Shown in pieces: positions 8,404 through 16,018 of a stretch of DNA of 64,000 nucleotides. The DNA lies in NCBI GenBank assembly GCA_963925675.1, contig CAWUSW010000025.1:3746-67745 (forward strand), read 5' to 3'. How positions within the stretch are numbered: the first letter of the stretch is position 1; each line of letters opens with the position of its first letter. This stretch comes from Eutrophocola sp963925675 (GTDB taxonomy: Bacteria; Pseudomonadota; Gammaproteobacteria; Pseudomonadales; Pseudohongiellaceae). A program made the position numbers and the translations under genes. The notes under the pieces are model-generated. The model was not told the origin of the DNA. It saw nothing but the letters and a program-made list of their open reading frames with translations, and made no database searches.

Positions 8404-8505
8404 ATCTGAAAATTTAATTTGAAATTTTAGTCTCGACGTATAAGGCATACGCCTACGAGTAAGATTTCAAATTAAATTCCCATCTACAGCAAACTGGAAA
8501 CCCTC
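8404..8505. repeat. AT-rich stem-loop repeat, copy 2
   Basis: A 102-bp diverged tandem copy of 8259-8362, with the same boundaries (ATCTGAAAA ... CCCTC) and the same order: left arm ending AAATTTTA, CTCGACGTATA, loop, CATACGCC, right arm, then CCCATCT. Its own arms pair well (AATTTAATTTGAAAT against ATTTCAAATTAAATT), with base changes on both sides relative to copy 1, which suggests the stem is maintained. A small hairpin CGAAAAA/TTTTTCG at 8367-8386 lies between the copies. Confidence 0.65.
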
Positions 8506-8639
8506 TGACTGGTGAGAATTCTTTCAATACACTTTTCAGAAGGATGCGCATTTTCGGGATTTCCCTGCTTTTTGTCAAGGAAACTGTCCTGTAGGTCACA
8601 AAAGCTCAGCGTCATTCGACATTGCAGCCAATGGCTGCC

Positions 8640-9731
8640 CTAGACGTTGAACCTGAAATGGATAACGTCGCCATCCTTCACCAGGTATTCTTTTCCTTCC
8701 AGGCGCCATTTGCCGGCATCCTTGGCACCCTGTTCGCCTTTGTTGGCAATAAAATCGTCATAGCCAATGATTTCTGCGCGGATAAAGCCTTTCTCGAAAT
8801 CGGTATGGATGACGGCAGCCGCCTGTGGGGCCGTGGCGCCTTTCTTGACGGTCCAGGCGCGGACTTCTTTAACGCCTGCGGTGAAGTAGGTTTGCAGGCC
8901 CAGTAAGGTGTAACCGGCGCGTATCACTCTGTCCAGCCCGGGTTCAGTCATGCCCATTTCCTGGAGAAACTCCAGTTTCTCATCCGCAGCCAGTTCGGCA
9001 ATTTCAGATTCGAGCTTGTTGCATACAGCAACCACTTGAGCGCCTTCGGATTCGGCGATTTTTGTGACCACATCCAAATGTGGATTATCCTGAAAACCAT
9101 TTTCATCGACATTGGCGATGTAGACAGTGGGCTTGATGGTGAGCAGATGCAGCGTATAGATATTAGCCAGTGCATCTTCATCAAGTCCCATGCTACGCAC
9201 TGGATTACCGCCGTCCAGATGTGCCTGTATTTTTTGTAACAGGGCGGTTTGTTTCTGTGCATCCTTGTCGCCGCTCTTGGCAACACGGCTTACCTTGTCC
9301 AGGGCCTTGTCTACGGTTTCCAGATCAGACAAGGCCAGTTCGGTATTGATGATTTCAATATCGTTGGCCGGATGAATGGTGTTGGAGACATGGACAACAT
9401 TGTCGTCTTCAAAACAACGGACCACGTGGGCGATAGCATCTGTCTCGCGGATATTGGCCAGAAACTGGTTGCCCAGACCTTCGCCTTTGGACGCTCCGGC
9501 AACCAGACCAGCAATGTCGACAAATTCCATGGTGGTGGGAATGGTATTTTGTGGCTTAACTATTGCTGTCAGCGCATCCAGACGTGGATCCGGAATGGAA
9601 ACAACGCCGGCATTGGGTTCAATGGTGCAAAACGGAAAATTTTCCGCGGCAATACCCGCCTCGGTAAGAGCATTAAAAAGAGTAGATTTACCTACATTTG
9701 GCAATCCCACGATACCGCATTTAATTCCCAT
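8640..9731 (-). CDS. ychF: Redox-regulated ATPase YchF
   Basis: Starting at the ATG at 9731 (MGIKCGIVGLP) the protein has 363 residues, exactly the E. coli length; the frame is open further upstream but shows no family similarity there. Walker A GLPNVGKST at residues 8-16, the switch DIAGLV, and NKLE in place of the usual NKxD, which is the mark of YchF and explains its preference for ATP over GTP. A C-terminal TGS domain follows. YchF binds ribosomes and takes part in translation and stress responses. It sits just downstream of pth, as in many gammaproteobacteria. Confidence 0.97.
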   Translation of the reverse strand: MGIKCGIVGLPNVGKSTLFNALTEAGIAAENFPFCTIEPNAGVVSIPDPRLDALTAIVKPQNTIPTTMEFVDIAGLVAGASKGEGLGNQFLANIRETDAIAHVVRCFEDDNVVHVSNTIHPANDIEIINTELALSDLETVDKALDKVSRVAKSGDKDAQKQTALLQKIQAHLDGGNPVRSMGLDEDALANIYTLHLLTIKPTVYIANVDENGFQDNPHLDVVTKIAESEGAQVVAVCNKLESEIAELAADEKLEFLQEMGMTEPGLDRVIRAGYTLLGLQTYFTAGVKEVRAWTVKKGATAPQAAAVIHTDFEKGFIRAEIIGYDDFIANKGEQGAKDAGKWRLEGKEYLVKDGDVIHFRFNV

Positions 9732-9755
9732 AAATTTTCCTGTATCCGTTATTCG

Positions 9756-9790
9756 TCGAATGGCGGTTCTGCGCGCCTTATCCGGCCTAC
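9756..9790 (-). repeat. REP-like palindromic sequence overlapping the pth stop codon
   Basis: On the minus strand GTAGGCCGGATAAGGCG, then GCAGAACCGCC. The first part is close to enterobacterial REP units (GCCGGATxxGGCG) and shares GTAGGCCGGA with the element at 62807. The TAG of pth (9787-9789) is the TAG of GTAGG. Confidence 0.5.
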
Positions 9791-10371
9791 AATTTATCTT
9801 CTTTGGTATGCAACTTGCCCATGGCTTCCTGGAATTTACCTTCCACCAGCAGGGGAAGAAGCCTGATCGCTTCATCAATATTGTTCTGTATGGCATCGGC
9901 TTCCTGTTTGGATGGCACGCCAAGGACATAATCGATGCTTTTGCCACTTGGTCGCCCGATACCAATGCGCAAGCGATGGAAGTCGTTGCTGTCCAGTGCC
10001 TTGGCTATATCCCTGACGCCATTATGGCCACCATGGCCGCCCCCGCTTTTAAGACGCACTGTCTCAACAGGCAGATCCAGTTCGTCATAGGCCACCAGGA
10101 TGTTTTCCGGGGCAATATCATAATAACGGGCCATAGCAGACACAGCTTGGCCGCTGTTATTCATGAAGGTGGTGGGGAAAAGCAGACGCACATCATGACC
10201 AGAGATACTGATCCTTTCTGCCAGGCCAAAAAACTTGCTATCCGGACGCAGTTCTCCATGAAAGTCATCACAGAGGGTTTCCAGAAACATGGCACCGGCA
10301 TTATGACGGGTAAAACGGTATTGCTGGCCTGGATTACCCAGGCCAACAATCAGTTTGATGCCATCATTCAT
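9787..10371 (-). CDS. pth: Peptidyl-tRNA hydrolase
   Basis: A 194-residue cytosolic enzyme that releases peptides from peptidyl-tRNAs dropped by the ribosome. LIVGLGNPGQQY at the start, the catalytic His in TRHNAG (about residue 22), FMNNSG (substrate Asn) and YDELDLP with the supporting Asp are all present. The length is normal. It lies 12 bp after rplY and before ychF. Its last codons run into a REP-like sequence, so the C-terminal KEDKL may be shaped by it. Confidence 0.97.
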   Translation of the reverse strand: MNDGIKLIVGLGNPGQQYRFTRHNAGAMFLETLCDDFHGELRPDSKFFGLAERISISGHDVRLLFPTTFMNNSGQAVSAMARYYDIAPENILVAYDELDLPVETVRLKSGGGHGGHNGVRDIAKALDSNDFHRLRIGIGRPSGKSIDYVLGVPSKQEADAIQNNIDEAIRLLPLLVEGKFQEAMGKLHTKEDKL

Positions 10372-10383
10372 GATGAAAGGATG

Positions 10384-11064
10384 TTATTCGCTTTTATCGT
10401 CGTCGCCGGAAGAGTCGCCAGCACCTGCTTCACCTTCAGCTGCTTCTGCAGACTCTACGGGCACTTCGGCAGCCTGCTCACGAATCTCATTTACTGCCGC
10501 AACAGCAAGATCGCTTGATTCGCCATGAGACAAGTCGACGCTGGTAACGCCTTCTGGCAGAGCCAGATCGGAGATATGGACAGAATCACCGGTATGCACT
10601 TCAAGCATATCCACTTCGATGTATTCTGGCAGGTTTTTCGGCAGACAGGAGATTTCCAGTTCGTTCATCAAGTGATTGATCTGGCCATTTTCCGTTTTAA
10701 CGCCAACACAAGCCTCTTCGTTGACGAAGTGAAGCGGTACATTTACGGTCAGTTCCACATCAGCACGTACGCGCAAAAAGTCTGCATGCATGAGTACTGG
10801 TTTGGCCGGATGACGCTGGAGATCCTTGATAATCACGCTTTCCTTGTTGCCAGCGACATTGATTTCAAGAATTGAAGAGAAGAATGCTTCATCTTCAATG
10901 GCATGAAAAACATCATCATGGCGCAAGGTAATTGACAAGGGGTCTTTGCCGGCACCATAGATGATGGCCGGGATTTCATTTTCTAGTCTGCGCAGGCGGC
11001 GGCTCGCACCTTTCCCTACGTCTGCTCGAGGCTTGGCTGCGAGAATAAATTCATTACTGGACAT
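10384..11064 (-). CDS. rplY: 50S ribosomal protein L25 (Ctc/TL5 long form)
   Basis: 226 residues: an N-terminal 5S-rRNA-binding L25 domain (about 1-95, with the RADVGKGASRRLRR and PAIIYGAGKDP signatures) and a C-terminal beta domain (HLMNELEISCLPKNLPEYIEVD), as in long Ctc-type proteins, ending in an acidic Glu/Ala/Ser/Asp tail from about residue 200. The E. coli protein has only the first domain. It binds 5S rRNA in the large subunit. AGGAG lies just before the ATG at 11064. The leader holds an imperfect 10-bp hairpin at 11087-11113. It lies 110 bp after prs. Confidence 0.96.
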   Translation of the reverse strand: MSSNEFILAAKPRADVGKGASRRLRRLENEIPAIIYGAGKDPLSITLRHDDVFHAIEDEAFFSSILEINVAGNKESVIIKDLQRHPAKPVLMHADFLRVRADVELTVNVPLHFVNEEACVGVKTENGQINHLMNELEISCLPKNLPEYIEVDMLEVHTGDSVHISDLALPEGVTSVDLSHGESSDLAVAAVNEIREQAAEVPVESAEAAEGEAGAGDSSGDDDKSE

Positions 11065-11174
11065 ATATATGTCTCCTGATAAGTTGCCGGGTTATTTGCG
11101 ACCAATAGCCCGGAATTTTTGATATCTGAAAGAACGTGCCGATAAGCTGTTTATTAAAACCGTGGTTTTAAAAA

Positions 11175-12125
11175 TCAGGTGTTATCAAACATCGCGCTGA
11201 CAGACTCCTCATTGCTAACCCGCCTGATTGACTCACCCAGGAATTTACCCATGGTGAGTTGGCGAATCTTTTTGCAATTCTTTGCTTCTTCCGACAAGGG
11301 AATGGTATCGGTAACAACCAGTGAGTCGAGGGAAGAATTATTAATATTTTCCATGGCGTTGCCAGACAGCACTGGATGAGTACAGTAAGCAACGACTTTC
11401 AGTGCGCCTTCTTCTTTCAAGGCATCGGCAGCTTTGCATAATGTGCCTGCCGTATCGACCATGTCGTCTACAATCAGACAAGTTCGATCTTTAACTTCAC
11501 CAATAAGATTCATCACCTGGGACTCATTGGCCTTGGGACGACGTTTGTCGATGATGGCCAGATCTATGTCCAGCTGTTTGGCAAAGGCACGAGCCCTGAC
11601 TACACCACCGATGTCCGGTGAAACCACCATCAGGTTTTTATAATTCTGGCGGATGACTTCATCGACCAATAAAGGGGAAGCATAAACGTTATCAACCGGG
11701 ATCTGGAAAAAGCCCTGAATCTGTTCGGCGTGTAAATCCACCGTTAGCAAGCGATTAACACCGACGGCGCTGATCATGTCTGCAACTACCTTGGAGCTAA
11801 TCGGTACACGGGCAGATCTGACGCGGCGATCCTGACGGGCATAGCCAAAGTAGGGGATAACAGCGGTAATGCGATTGGCGGATGAGCGATGTAGGGCATC
11901 GGCCATTAATAATAATTCCATCAGGTTGCTGTTGGTGGGAGCGCAAGTGGGCTGAATGATGAAAACATCCTGACCACGTACATTTTCATTCAGCTCGACA
12001 CTGATTTCTCCATCACTGAATTTGTGAACATTTGCTCGACCCAGCGGCACACCCAGCCATTTAGCGACTTTTTCTGCCAGTTCCGGATTTGCATTGCCGG
12101 TGAATACCATCAAGTTGTTGGCCAT
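11175..12125 (-). CDS. prs: Ribose-phosphate pyrophosphokinase (PRPP synthase)
   Basis: 316 residues from the ATG at 12125 (MANNLMVFTGNAN), preceded by AAGG; the open frame upstream runs into tRNA-Gln and is not coding. It makes PRPP from ribose 5-phosphate and ATP for nucleotide, His and Trp synthesis. Visible: FSDGEISVELNENVRG, the ATP-binding FGYARQDRR, the metal-site TVDLHAEQIQGFF, and the PRPP loop VDDMVDTAGT. Length matches the family (about 315). It lies just downstream of tRNA-Gln and ispE, as in other gammaproteobacteria. Confidence 0.97.
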   Translation of the reverse strand: MANNLMVFTGNANPELAEKVAKWLGVPLGRANVHKFSDGEISVELNENVRGQDVFIIQPTCAPTNSNLMELLLMADALHRSSANRITAVIPYFGYARQDRRVRSARVPISSKVVADMISAVGVNRLLTVDLHAEQIQGFFQIPVDNVYASPLLVDEVIRQNYKNLMVVSPDIGGVVRARAFAKQLDIDLAIIDKRRPKANESQVMNLIGEVKDRTCLIVDDMVDTAGTLCKAADALKEEGALKVVAYCTHPVLSGNAMENINNSSLDSLVVTDTIPLSEEAKNCKKIRQLTMGKFLGESIRRVSNEESVSAMFDNT

Positions 12126-12211
12126 AGGGCTTTTCCTTGGTGCTCTTTTGCGCGTTTTTATATGTTTGACAGAAATCGGGAAATCGCTTTTCAGGTCGTA
12201 CAGGGTGAATA

Positions 12212-12286
12212 TGGTTGGGGTGGGAGGATTCGAACCTCCGCATGCAAGGATCAAAACCTTGTGCCTTACCGCTTGGCGACACCCCA
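12212..12286 (-). tRNA. tRNA-Gln (anticodon TTG), CCA encoded
   Basis: Minus strand: acceptor TGGGGTG with ACCCCA, D-arm GTCGCCAAGCGGTAAGGC, anticodon stem-loop CAAGGTTTTGATCCTTG with TTG, T-loop GGTTCGAATCC, and the CCA end. It is very close to E. coli tRNA-Gln, including the weak U1-A72 pair used by GlnRS. It lies between ispE and prs; decayed copies of its 5' half follow towards ispE. Confidence 0.95.
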
Positions 12287-12324
12287 GTAAAAGTGCTCTA
12301 TTTAAAATTTTTTTTTATCTTGTT

Positions 12325-12376
12325 TGTACAAGGAATCTAACCTTGTGTCTCTTTTATGCCACTTGGCGACACCTCA
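12325..12376 (-). pseudogene. Decayed 5' half of tRNA-Gln, relic 1
   Basis: Read on the minus strand, it keeps the acceptor start TGAGGTG, the D-arm GTCGCCAAGTGGCATAAAAG and an anticodon stem CAAGG/CCTTG around the loop TTAGATT; the T-arm and 3' acceptor are gone. It lies 84 bp from the matching point of the functional tRNA-Gln, and the AT-rich 5' flank is duplicated too (AAAGTG..CT..TTTAAAATT). It cannot make a tRNA. Confidence 0.75.
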
Positions 12377-12420
12377 AATATAAAAAAGTGTACTTATTTT
12401 AAAATTCAATTTAGCTATTT

Positions 12421-12460
12421 TGTACAAGGGATTTAACCCTGTGTCTGTTTATAGCACTTG
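12421..12460 (-). pseudogene. Decayed tRNA-Gln fragment, relic 2, overlapping the ispE 3' end
   Basis: A third copy 96 bp beyond relic 1. Minus strand: CAAGTGCTATAAACAGACA, then the stem CAGGG/CCCTTG around TTAAAT. It keeps only the D-arm 3' side and the anticodon arm. The last ispE codons and its TAA stop (12449-12451) lie inside it. Confidence 0.6.
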
Positions 12461-13330
12461 TTTATCTTCAATTTCGCTCAGGGCCAGATGAACAGGAGAA
12501 CGATTAATTCCCCTGGCGACAAAGGCCGTAATATTTCCAGGTGCCTTCTCTGGAACTTGCTGCATCACCTGCTGTGCTTCGGCTTCTGATTCAAAGGCGG
12601 CAAAGATACTGGCACCAGTCCCGGTCATGCGTGCTTCAGCATAAGCAGAAAGCCAGTCAATTGCCTTTTGTACTGGTGGATAAAGACTGCTGACCAGTGA
12701 TTGGCAGTCATTTTTACTGCCCGGAAACGGAAAGTCGGCTATTTTGATGGGGTAGGTGTTTCTTGTCAATTGCGAATGCGAAAATATTTCCTCTGTGGAC
12801 ACCTCACAATCGGGTGTCAGGACCAGATACCAGCGCTCAGGCAAGTCAATTGTTTGCAGGGATTCACCCACATCTTCAGCCCAGGATGACCTGCCCCGGA
12901 TGAAGACAGGGACGTCCGCACCCAGTCTCAGCCCCAGCTGCGCTAGGGCTTCAAGGTCCAAAGAGCAGTTCCAGAGCCTGTTCAGGGCCAATAAAGTGGT
13001 GGCTGCATCAGAGCTTCCTCCGCCTACGCCGCCTCCCAGGGGGAGCCGTTTTTCCAGCGTAATATCAGTACCAAGGCTAATACCGGTTTCATCGGACAGA
13101 AGGTTGGCAGCCTGCATTACCAGATTATCCGGACTTTCCAGTGATGAATTGTTACAAGTGAAGGTAATTTCTTTTCTGCCATTTGGCGCAAAAGTGAGGG
13201 TGTCACCGAAATCCAGCAATTGAAAAACTGTTTGCAGGTTGTGATAACCATCAGCACGCCTGCCGGTGATATGCAGGAACAGGTTAAGTTTTGCTGGAGC
13301 CGGCAAGCATAAGGACTTGAGACTACTCAA
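12449..13330 (-). CDS. ispE: 4-diphosphocytidyl-2-C-methyl-D-erythritol kinase
   Basis: A 293-residue GHMP kinase of the MEP isoprenoid pathway; it phosphorylates CDP-methylerythritol at the 2-hydroxyl. PAPAKLNLFLHITGRRADGYH at the N-terminus holds the substrate Lys and His, LPLGGGVGGGSSDAA is the ATP-binding glycine loop (about residues 95-110), and MTGTGASIFAAF is the third GHMP motif. The start is TTG at 13330, overlapping the lolB stop (TTGA), which indicates coupling. The C-terminal codons lie in a tRNA-Gln relic. Confidence 0.96.
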   Translation of the reverse strand: MSSLKSLCLPAPAKLNLFLHITGRRADGYHNLQTVFQLLDFGDTLTFAPNGRKEITFTCNNSSLESPDNLVMQAANLLSDETGISLGTDITLEKRLPLGGGVGGGSSDAATTLLALNRLWNCSLDLEALAQLGLRLGADVPVFIRGRSSWAEDVGESLQTIDLPERWYLVLTPDCEVSTEEIFSHSQLTRNTYPIKIADFPFPGSKNDCQSLVSSLYPPVQKAIDWLSAYAEARMTGTGASIFAAFESEAEAQQVMQQVPEKAPGNITAFVARGINRSPVHLALSEIEDKQVL

Positions 13331-13992
13331 TCAGAGTCTCCAGCATTGTCTGCAGTGATGTCCCAGCTGTTAACCACAAAGGTCAGCCGATAAGGGCTCT
13401 GCTCGAGCCGGATGCGGCCGGGAAGCATGTGATCATCAACGTTCTGGTAACGGTCATATTGCAGTTCCCAGCGTGCACCCTGTCTGTCGTGTTGCGATAA
13501 GGTGGCAACAAAGCCTTCAGCATTACGACTTATATCCGCCCTGTTGCCTGGAGCGGGTAAGCCCTTGATCCAGTAAAGCAGTGAGCTTGCCGGAAAGGCG
13601 TAACCGAGGATGTCAGTGCTGATTTCCTGCAAAGAGTTGGCAATGATCGGTGCTTCGCCAGCTTTTTCAATAACCACCCTGCCAGGTTGGCCGCTTATTC
13701 TGATAGCGCCCAGGCCCAAAGTGCCACTGAGATTTATTTCAAATTCTTCCTCAGCCTGCTGCCAGTTGATATTGATTGTGTCGGATGATTCTCCACGTCT
13801 GATATTAAGCCGCCCACGTAATGACCAGCTTTCCAGTTGCCTTAGCAACTGATCATTTTCACTGGAAGATATTGAGCTTTCAGATGTCAGTGATGTGCAG
13901 GAATTCAGGAAGAGGGCAAATAAGCCTGTCAAAAGCAGTCTTGGTAATTGCTTGTTAAATGGAAGAATCAGAAGTGAGTCTCTCCATGGCAC
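13327..13992 (-). CDS. lolB: Outer-membrane lipoprotein receptor LolB
   Basis: About 221 residues. A signal peptide with hydrophobic core LLLTGLFALFL ends at the lipobox LNSC, so the protein is a lipoprotein; WSLRGRLNIRRGE, WQQAEEEFEINLSGTLGLG and YWIKGLPAPG match LolB, which takes lipoproteins from LolA and inserts them in the outer membrane. The start is unclear: there is no ATG near, and the closest usable codon is GTG at 13992 (next GTG 14007), either of which overlaps the 3' end of the upstream TPR gene by roughly 40-50 bp. It is followed directly by ispE, the usual neighbour. Confidence 0.92.
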   Translation of the reverse strand: MPWRDSLLILPFNKQLPRLLLTGLFALFLNSCTSLTSESSISSSENDQLLRQLESWSLRGRLNIRRGESSDTININWQQAEEEFEINLSGTLGLGAIRISGQPGRVVIEKAGEAPIIANSLQEISTDILGYAFPASSLLYWIKGLPAPGNRADISRNAEGFVATLSQHDRQGARWELQYDRYQNVDDHMLPGRIRLEQSPYRLTFVVNSWDITADNAGDSD

Positions 13993-15796
13993 TGCGAATA
14001 TATTCACTGTTCGGCTGCGATTCCAGCGCCTTGCGCCAAACCGCTCTGGCAGCTGATTTTTCACCCATGACCCACAGCACCTCGCCAAGATGCGCTGCCA
14101 CTTCGTGATCAGGGTATAACTCATAGGCTTTGTCTAGATTTTGTCTTGCTTCGTCATAGAGGCCCAAACGGTACTGTACCCAGCCAAGGCTGTCTATGAT
14201 GGCGGGGTCATTGGGAGCCAGTTCCACCGCGCGCTGAATTAACTCATAGGCTTCTTCAATGCGATCAGAGCGATCTGCCAGATAGTAACCCAGACTATTA
14301 TAAGCCACCGGGCTATTTGGGTTGAGCTGAATGATCTTGCGCAAATCTACTTCCATCGTGGTCAGATCATTAATTTCCTGACTGTATACGGAACGCAGAA
14401 ACAGCAATTGAATGTTATTGGGAAAAGCGCCAACAGCATTATTCAGGACAGTGCCGGCTTCATCGAGGAAGCCTTCATCGATCAGCACATTGGCTTCCAT
14501 GGTAAGAAGCGGAATATTGTAATCAGAATTACGGAAGCGAATGTTTTGTAATCTGGCTTTTACTTCTTTGTAGCGACCGGCTCTGATCATTAGCTCAGCC
14601 ATGCTGCGTTGGGCAGGTAAAAAGTTTCCGCCGCCACTCACATTGAAAAAATGTTCAATGGCAATATCAGTATTATTTTCCTGAGTATTAATGAAGCCAA
14701 GGTAGTAATGGGAATCATCGAGTCGATGCGAATTTTCAACCAGGCGGCTGAAATATAACTTGGCCTCATTCAGCATATTAATTTCCATGCTGATCAAGGC
14801 CAGTGAATAGAGCATGTCGTAATCATCAGGGAACTGCTCAACGATGATTTCAAATTGATCGTGTGCTTCCCGATAGCGCTGTTCATCTACCAGTTTGCGC
14901 GCATACTGAAAACGCAGTTCCTTGTGGTTTTTATTGTTACGCAGGCTTTGTTCAAGACGCCGCTTGGCAAGCTCTGCTTCGCCCATTTGTTCCAGTAAAT
15001 CCACTTCAAGAATGACCACTTCAGGATTGTCATCCATTTCCCTGGCTAGATTGCGCACCAGCTCATAGGCTTCTTCGACCTGTTCATTTTGCTGGTATAA
15101 ATGGGCAAGGCCCAGTCGTAGAGATTGATTCTCGGGATACACAGTTCTTAAATCTTCAAAATCGGCGATGAGGGCATCAATAACCAGTGGCGCATTGGTG
15201 TCTGATGCGGTCTGGTTACTGATCAGGCGAAAATCAATGACGGCGCCCAACTCCAGCAGTTTTGTTAAATGATCAATCGCATCGCGATAGCGTCCCATGG
15301 AAACCATCTGGAAGGAAAGGGTGCGCAGGGCTTCCTGGGAATCAGGGTCCTTTGCGAGCCACATATTGCCCATTTCCACGGCCACCGAAACATTTCTCAA
15401 AAAGGAGGCAATGCGGGAGGCACGCTTGATGATATTCAGGTCATTGGTTTCTCGTGCCAGGTCGGTGTAATCGTTAAGCGCTTTCTGGTTAAAGCCGCGC
15501 TGGCCTGCCATTTCAGCGATGATGACCCGGGTAAGAATGTCTTCTGAAAAATTGCCGTATTGAATGTCTTCTTCGGGTGCGGGTATCGCTTGCTCAGGTT
15601 GAGCCTCTGCAGGATTGGTTTTGGTACTACCCGGCTCCATTTGCGCTGTATCTGTACTATTTCTGTCAACATCTCCTGCAACCATACCCTCATTAACAGA
15701 GGCACAGGAAGCAAGTAGCCCCAATAAAAGCAGAGGCAGCATAGATAATGGGGTATGTAATTTTGACAATTTATGCATATGGAATTTACTGATCAT
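13955..15796 (-). CDS. TPR-repeat lipoprotein
   Basis: A 613-residue protein with a signal peptide and lipobox (LLLGLLASC), a low-complexity linker, and many tetratricopeptide repeats to the end; the clearest are NSPVAYNSLGYYLADRSDRI, NDPAIIDSLGWVQYRLGLYD and DHEVAAHLGEVLWVMGEKSA. TPR lipoproteins in this place (next to lolB, divergent from hemA) are conserved in pseudomonads; they are thought to be periplasmic scaffolds, but the partner is not established. The C-terminus overlaps the start of lolB. Confidence 0.9.
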   Translation of the reverse strand: MISKFHMHKLSKLHTPLSMLPLLLLGLLASCASVNEGMVAGDVDRNSTDTAQMEPGSTKTNPAEAQPEQAIPAPEEDIQYGNFSEDILTRVIIAEMAGQRGFNQKALNDYTDLARETNDLNIIKRASRIASFLRNVSVAVEMGNMWLAKDPDSQEALRTLSFQMVSMGRYRDAIDHLTKLLELGAVIDFRLISNQTASDTNAPLVIDALIADFEDLRTVYPENQSLRLGLAHLYQQNEQVEEAYELVRNLAREMDDNPEVVILEVDLLEQMGEAELAKRRLEQSLRNNKNHKELRFQYARKLVDEQRYREAHDQFEIIVEQFPDDYDMLYSLALISMEINMLNEAKLYFSRLVENSHRLDDSHYYLGFINTQENNTDIAIEHFFNVSGGGNFLPAQRSMAELMIRAGRYKEVKARLQNIRFRNSDYNIPLLTMEANVLIDEGFLDEAGTVLNNAVGAFPNNIQLLFLRSVYSQEINDLTTMEVDLRKIIQLNPNSPVAYNSLGYYLADRSDRIEEAYELIQRAVELAPNDPAIIDSLGWVQYRLGLYDEARQNLDKAYELYPDHEVAAHLGEVLWVMGEKSAARAVWRKALESQPNSEYIRSAMERLTSDSSI

Positions 15797-15807
15797 AGTA
15801 GATGTTT

Positions 15808-15837
15808 AGTATAGCCATATCAGGCTAAGGTTCTCAA
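15808..15837 (-). promoter_or_regulatory. Candidate sigma-70 promoter of TPR-lolB-ispE
   Basis: Minus strand TTGAGA, 18 bp, TATACT, ending 12 bp before the TPR start codon. That is close for a promoter and would give a very short leader. It lies in the 222-bp gap shared with hemA, whose own promoter I could not place. Confidence 0.45.
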
Positions 15838-16018
15838 TCCTGGCTTACAAATGCTTTGGAATATCTTTGTAATGGTATCAGAGCTCTTTATACGGAAAAT
15901 TGTTCCACAGGGCTCAAATTGTTTATGTCACTCTTTAAATCTTCCTTTGATAGGCACAAACGACTGTATTGAGTAGAATACCCGGTTTATCGGCAGAATT
16001 TCCTGAATAAACCCATCA

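Noticed and set aside
8622..8906. Open frame antisense to the 3' end of ychF
   Set aside because: YchF is full length and convincing here; the antisense frame has no ribosome site.
9732..9965. N-terminal extension of ychF
   Set aside because: It overlaps pth in another frame, and the ATG at 9731 gives the exact family length.
9376..10518. A 380-codon open frame on the plus strand across ychF and pth
   Set aside because: It is antisense to two clear housekeeping genes, has no family motif and arises from their codon bias.
15841..16018. Search for a hemA promoter
   Set aside because: TAGAAT near 15975 has no -35 at proper spacing; other pairs are equally weak.
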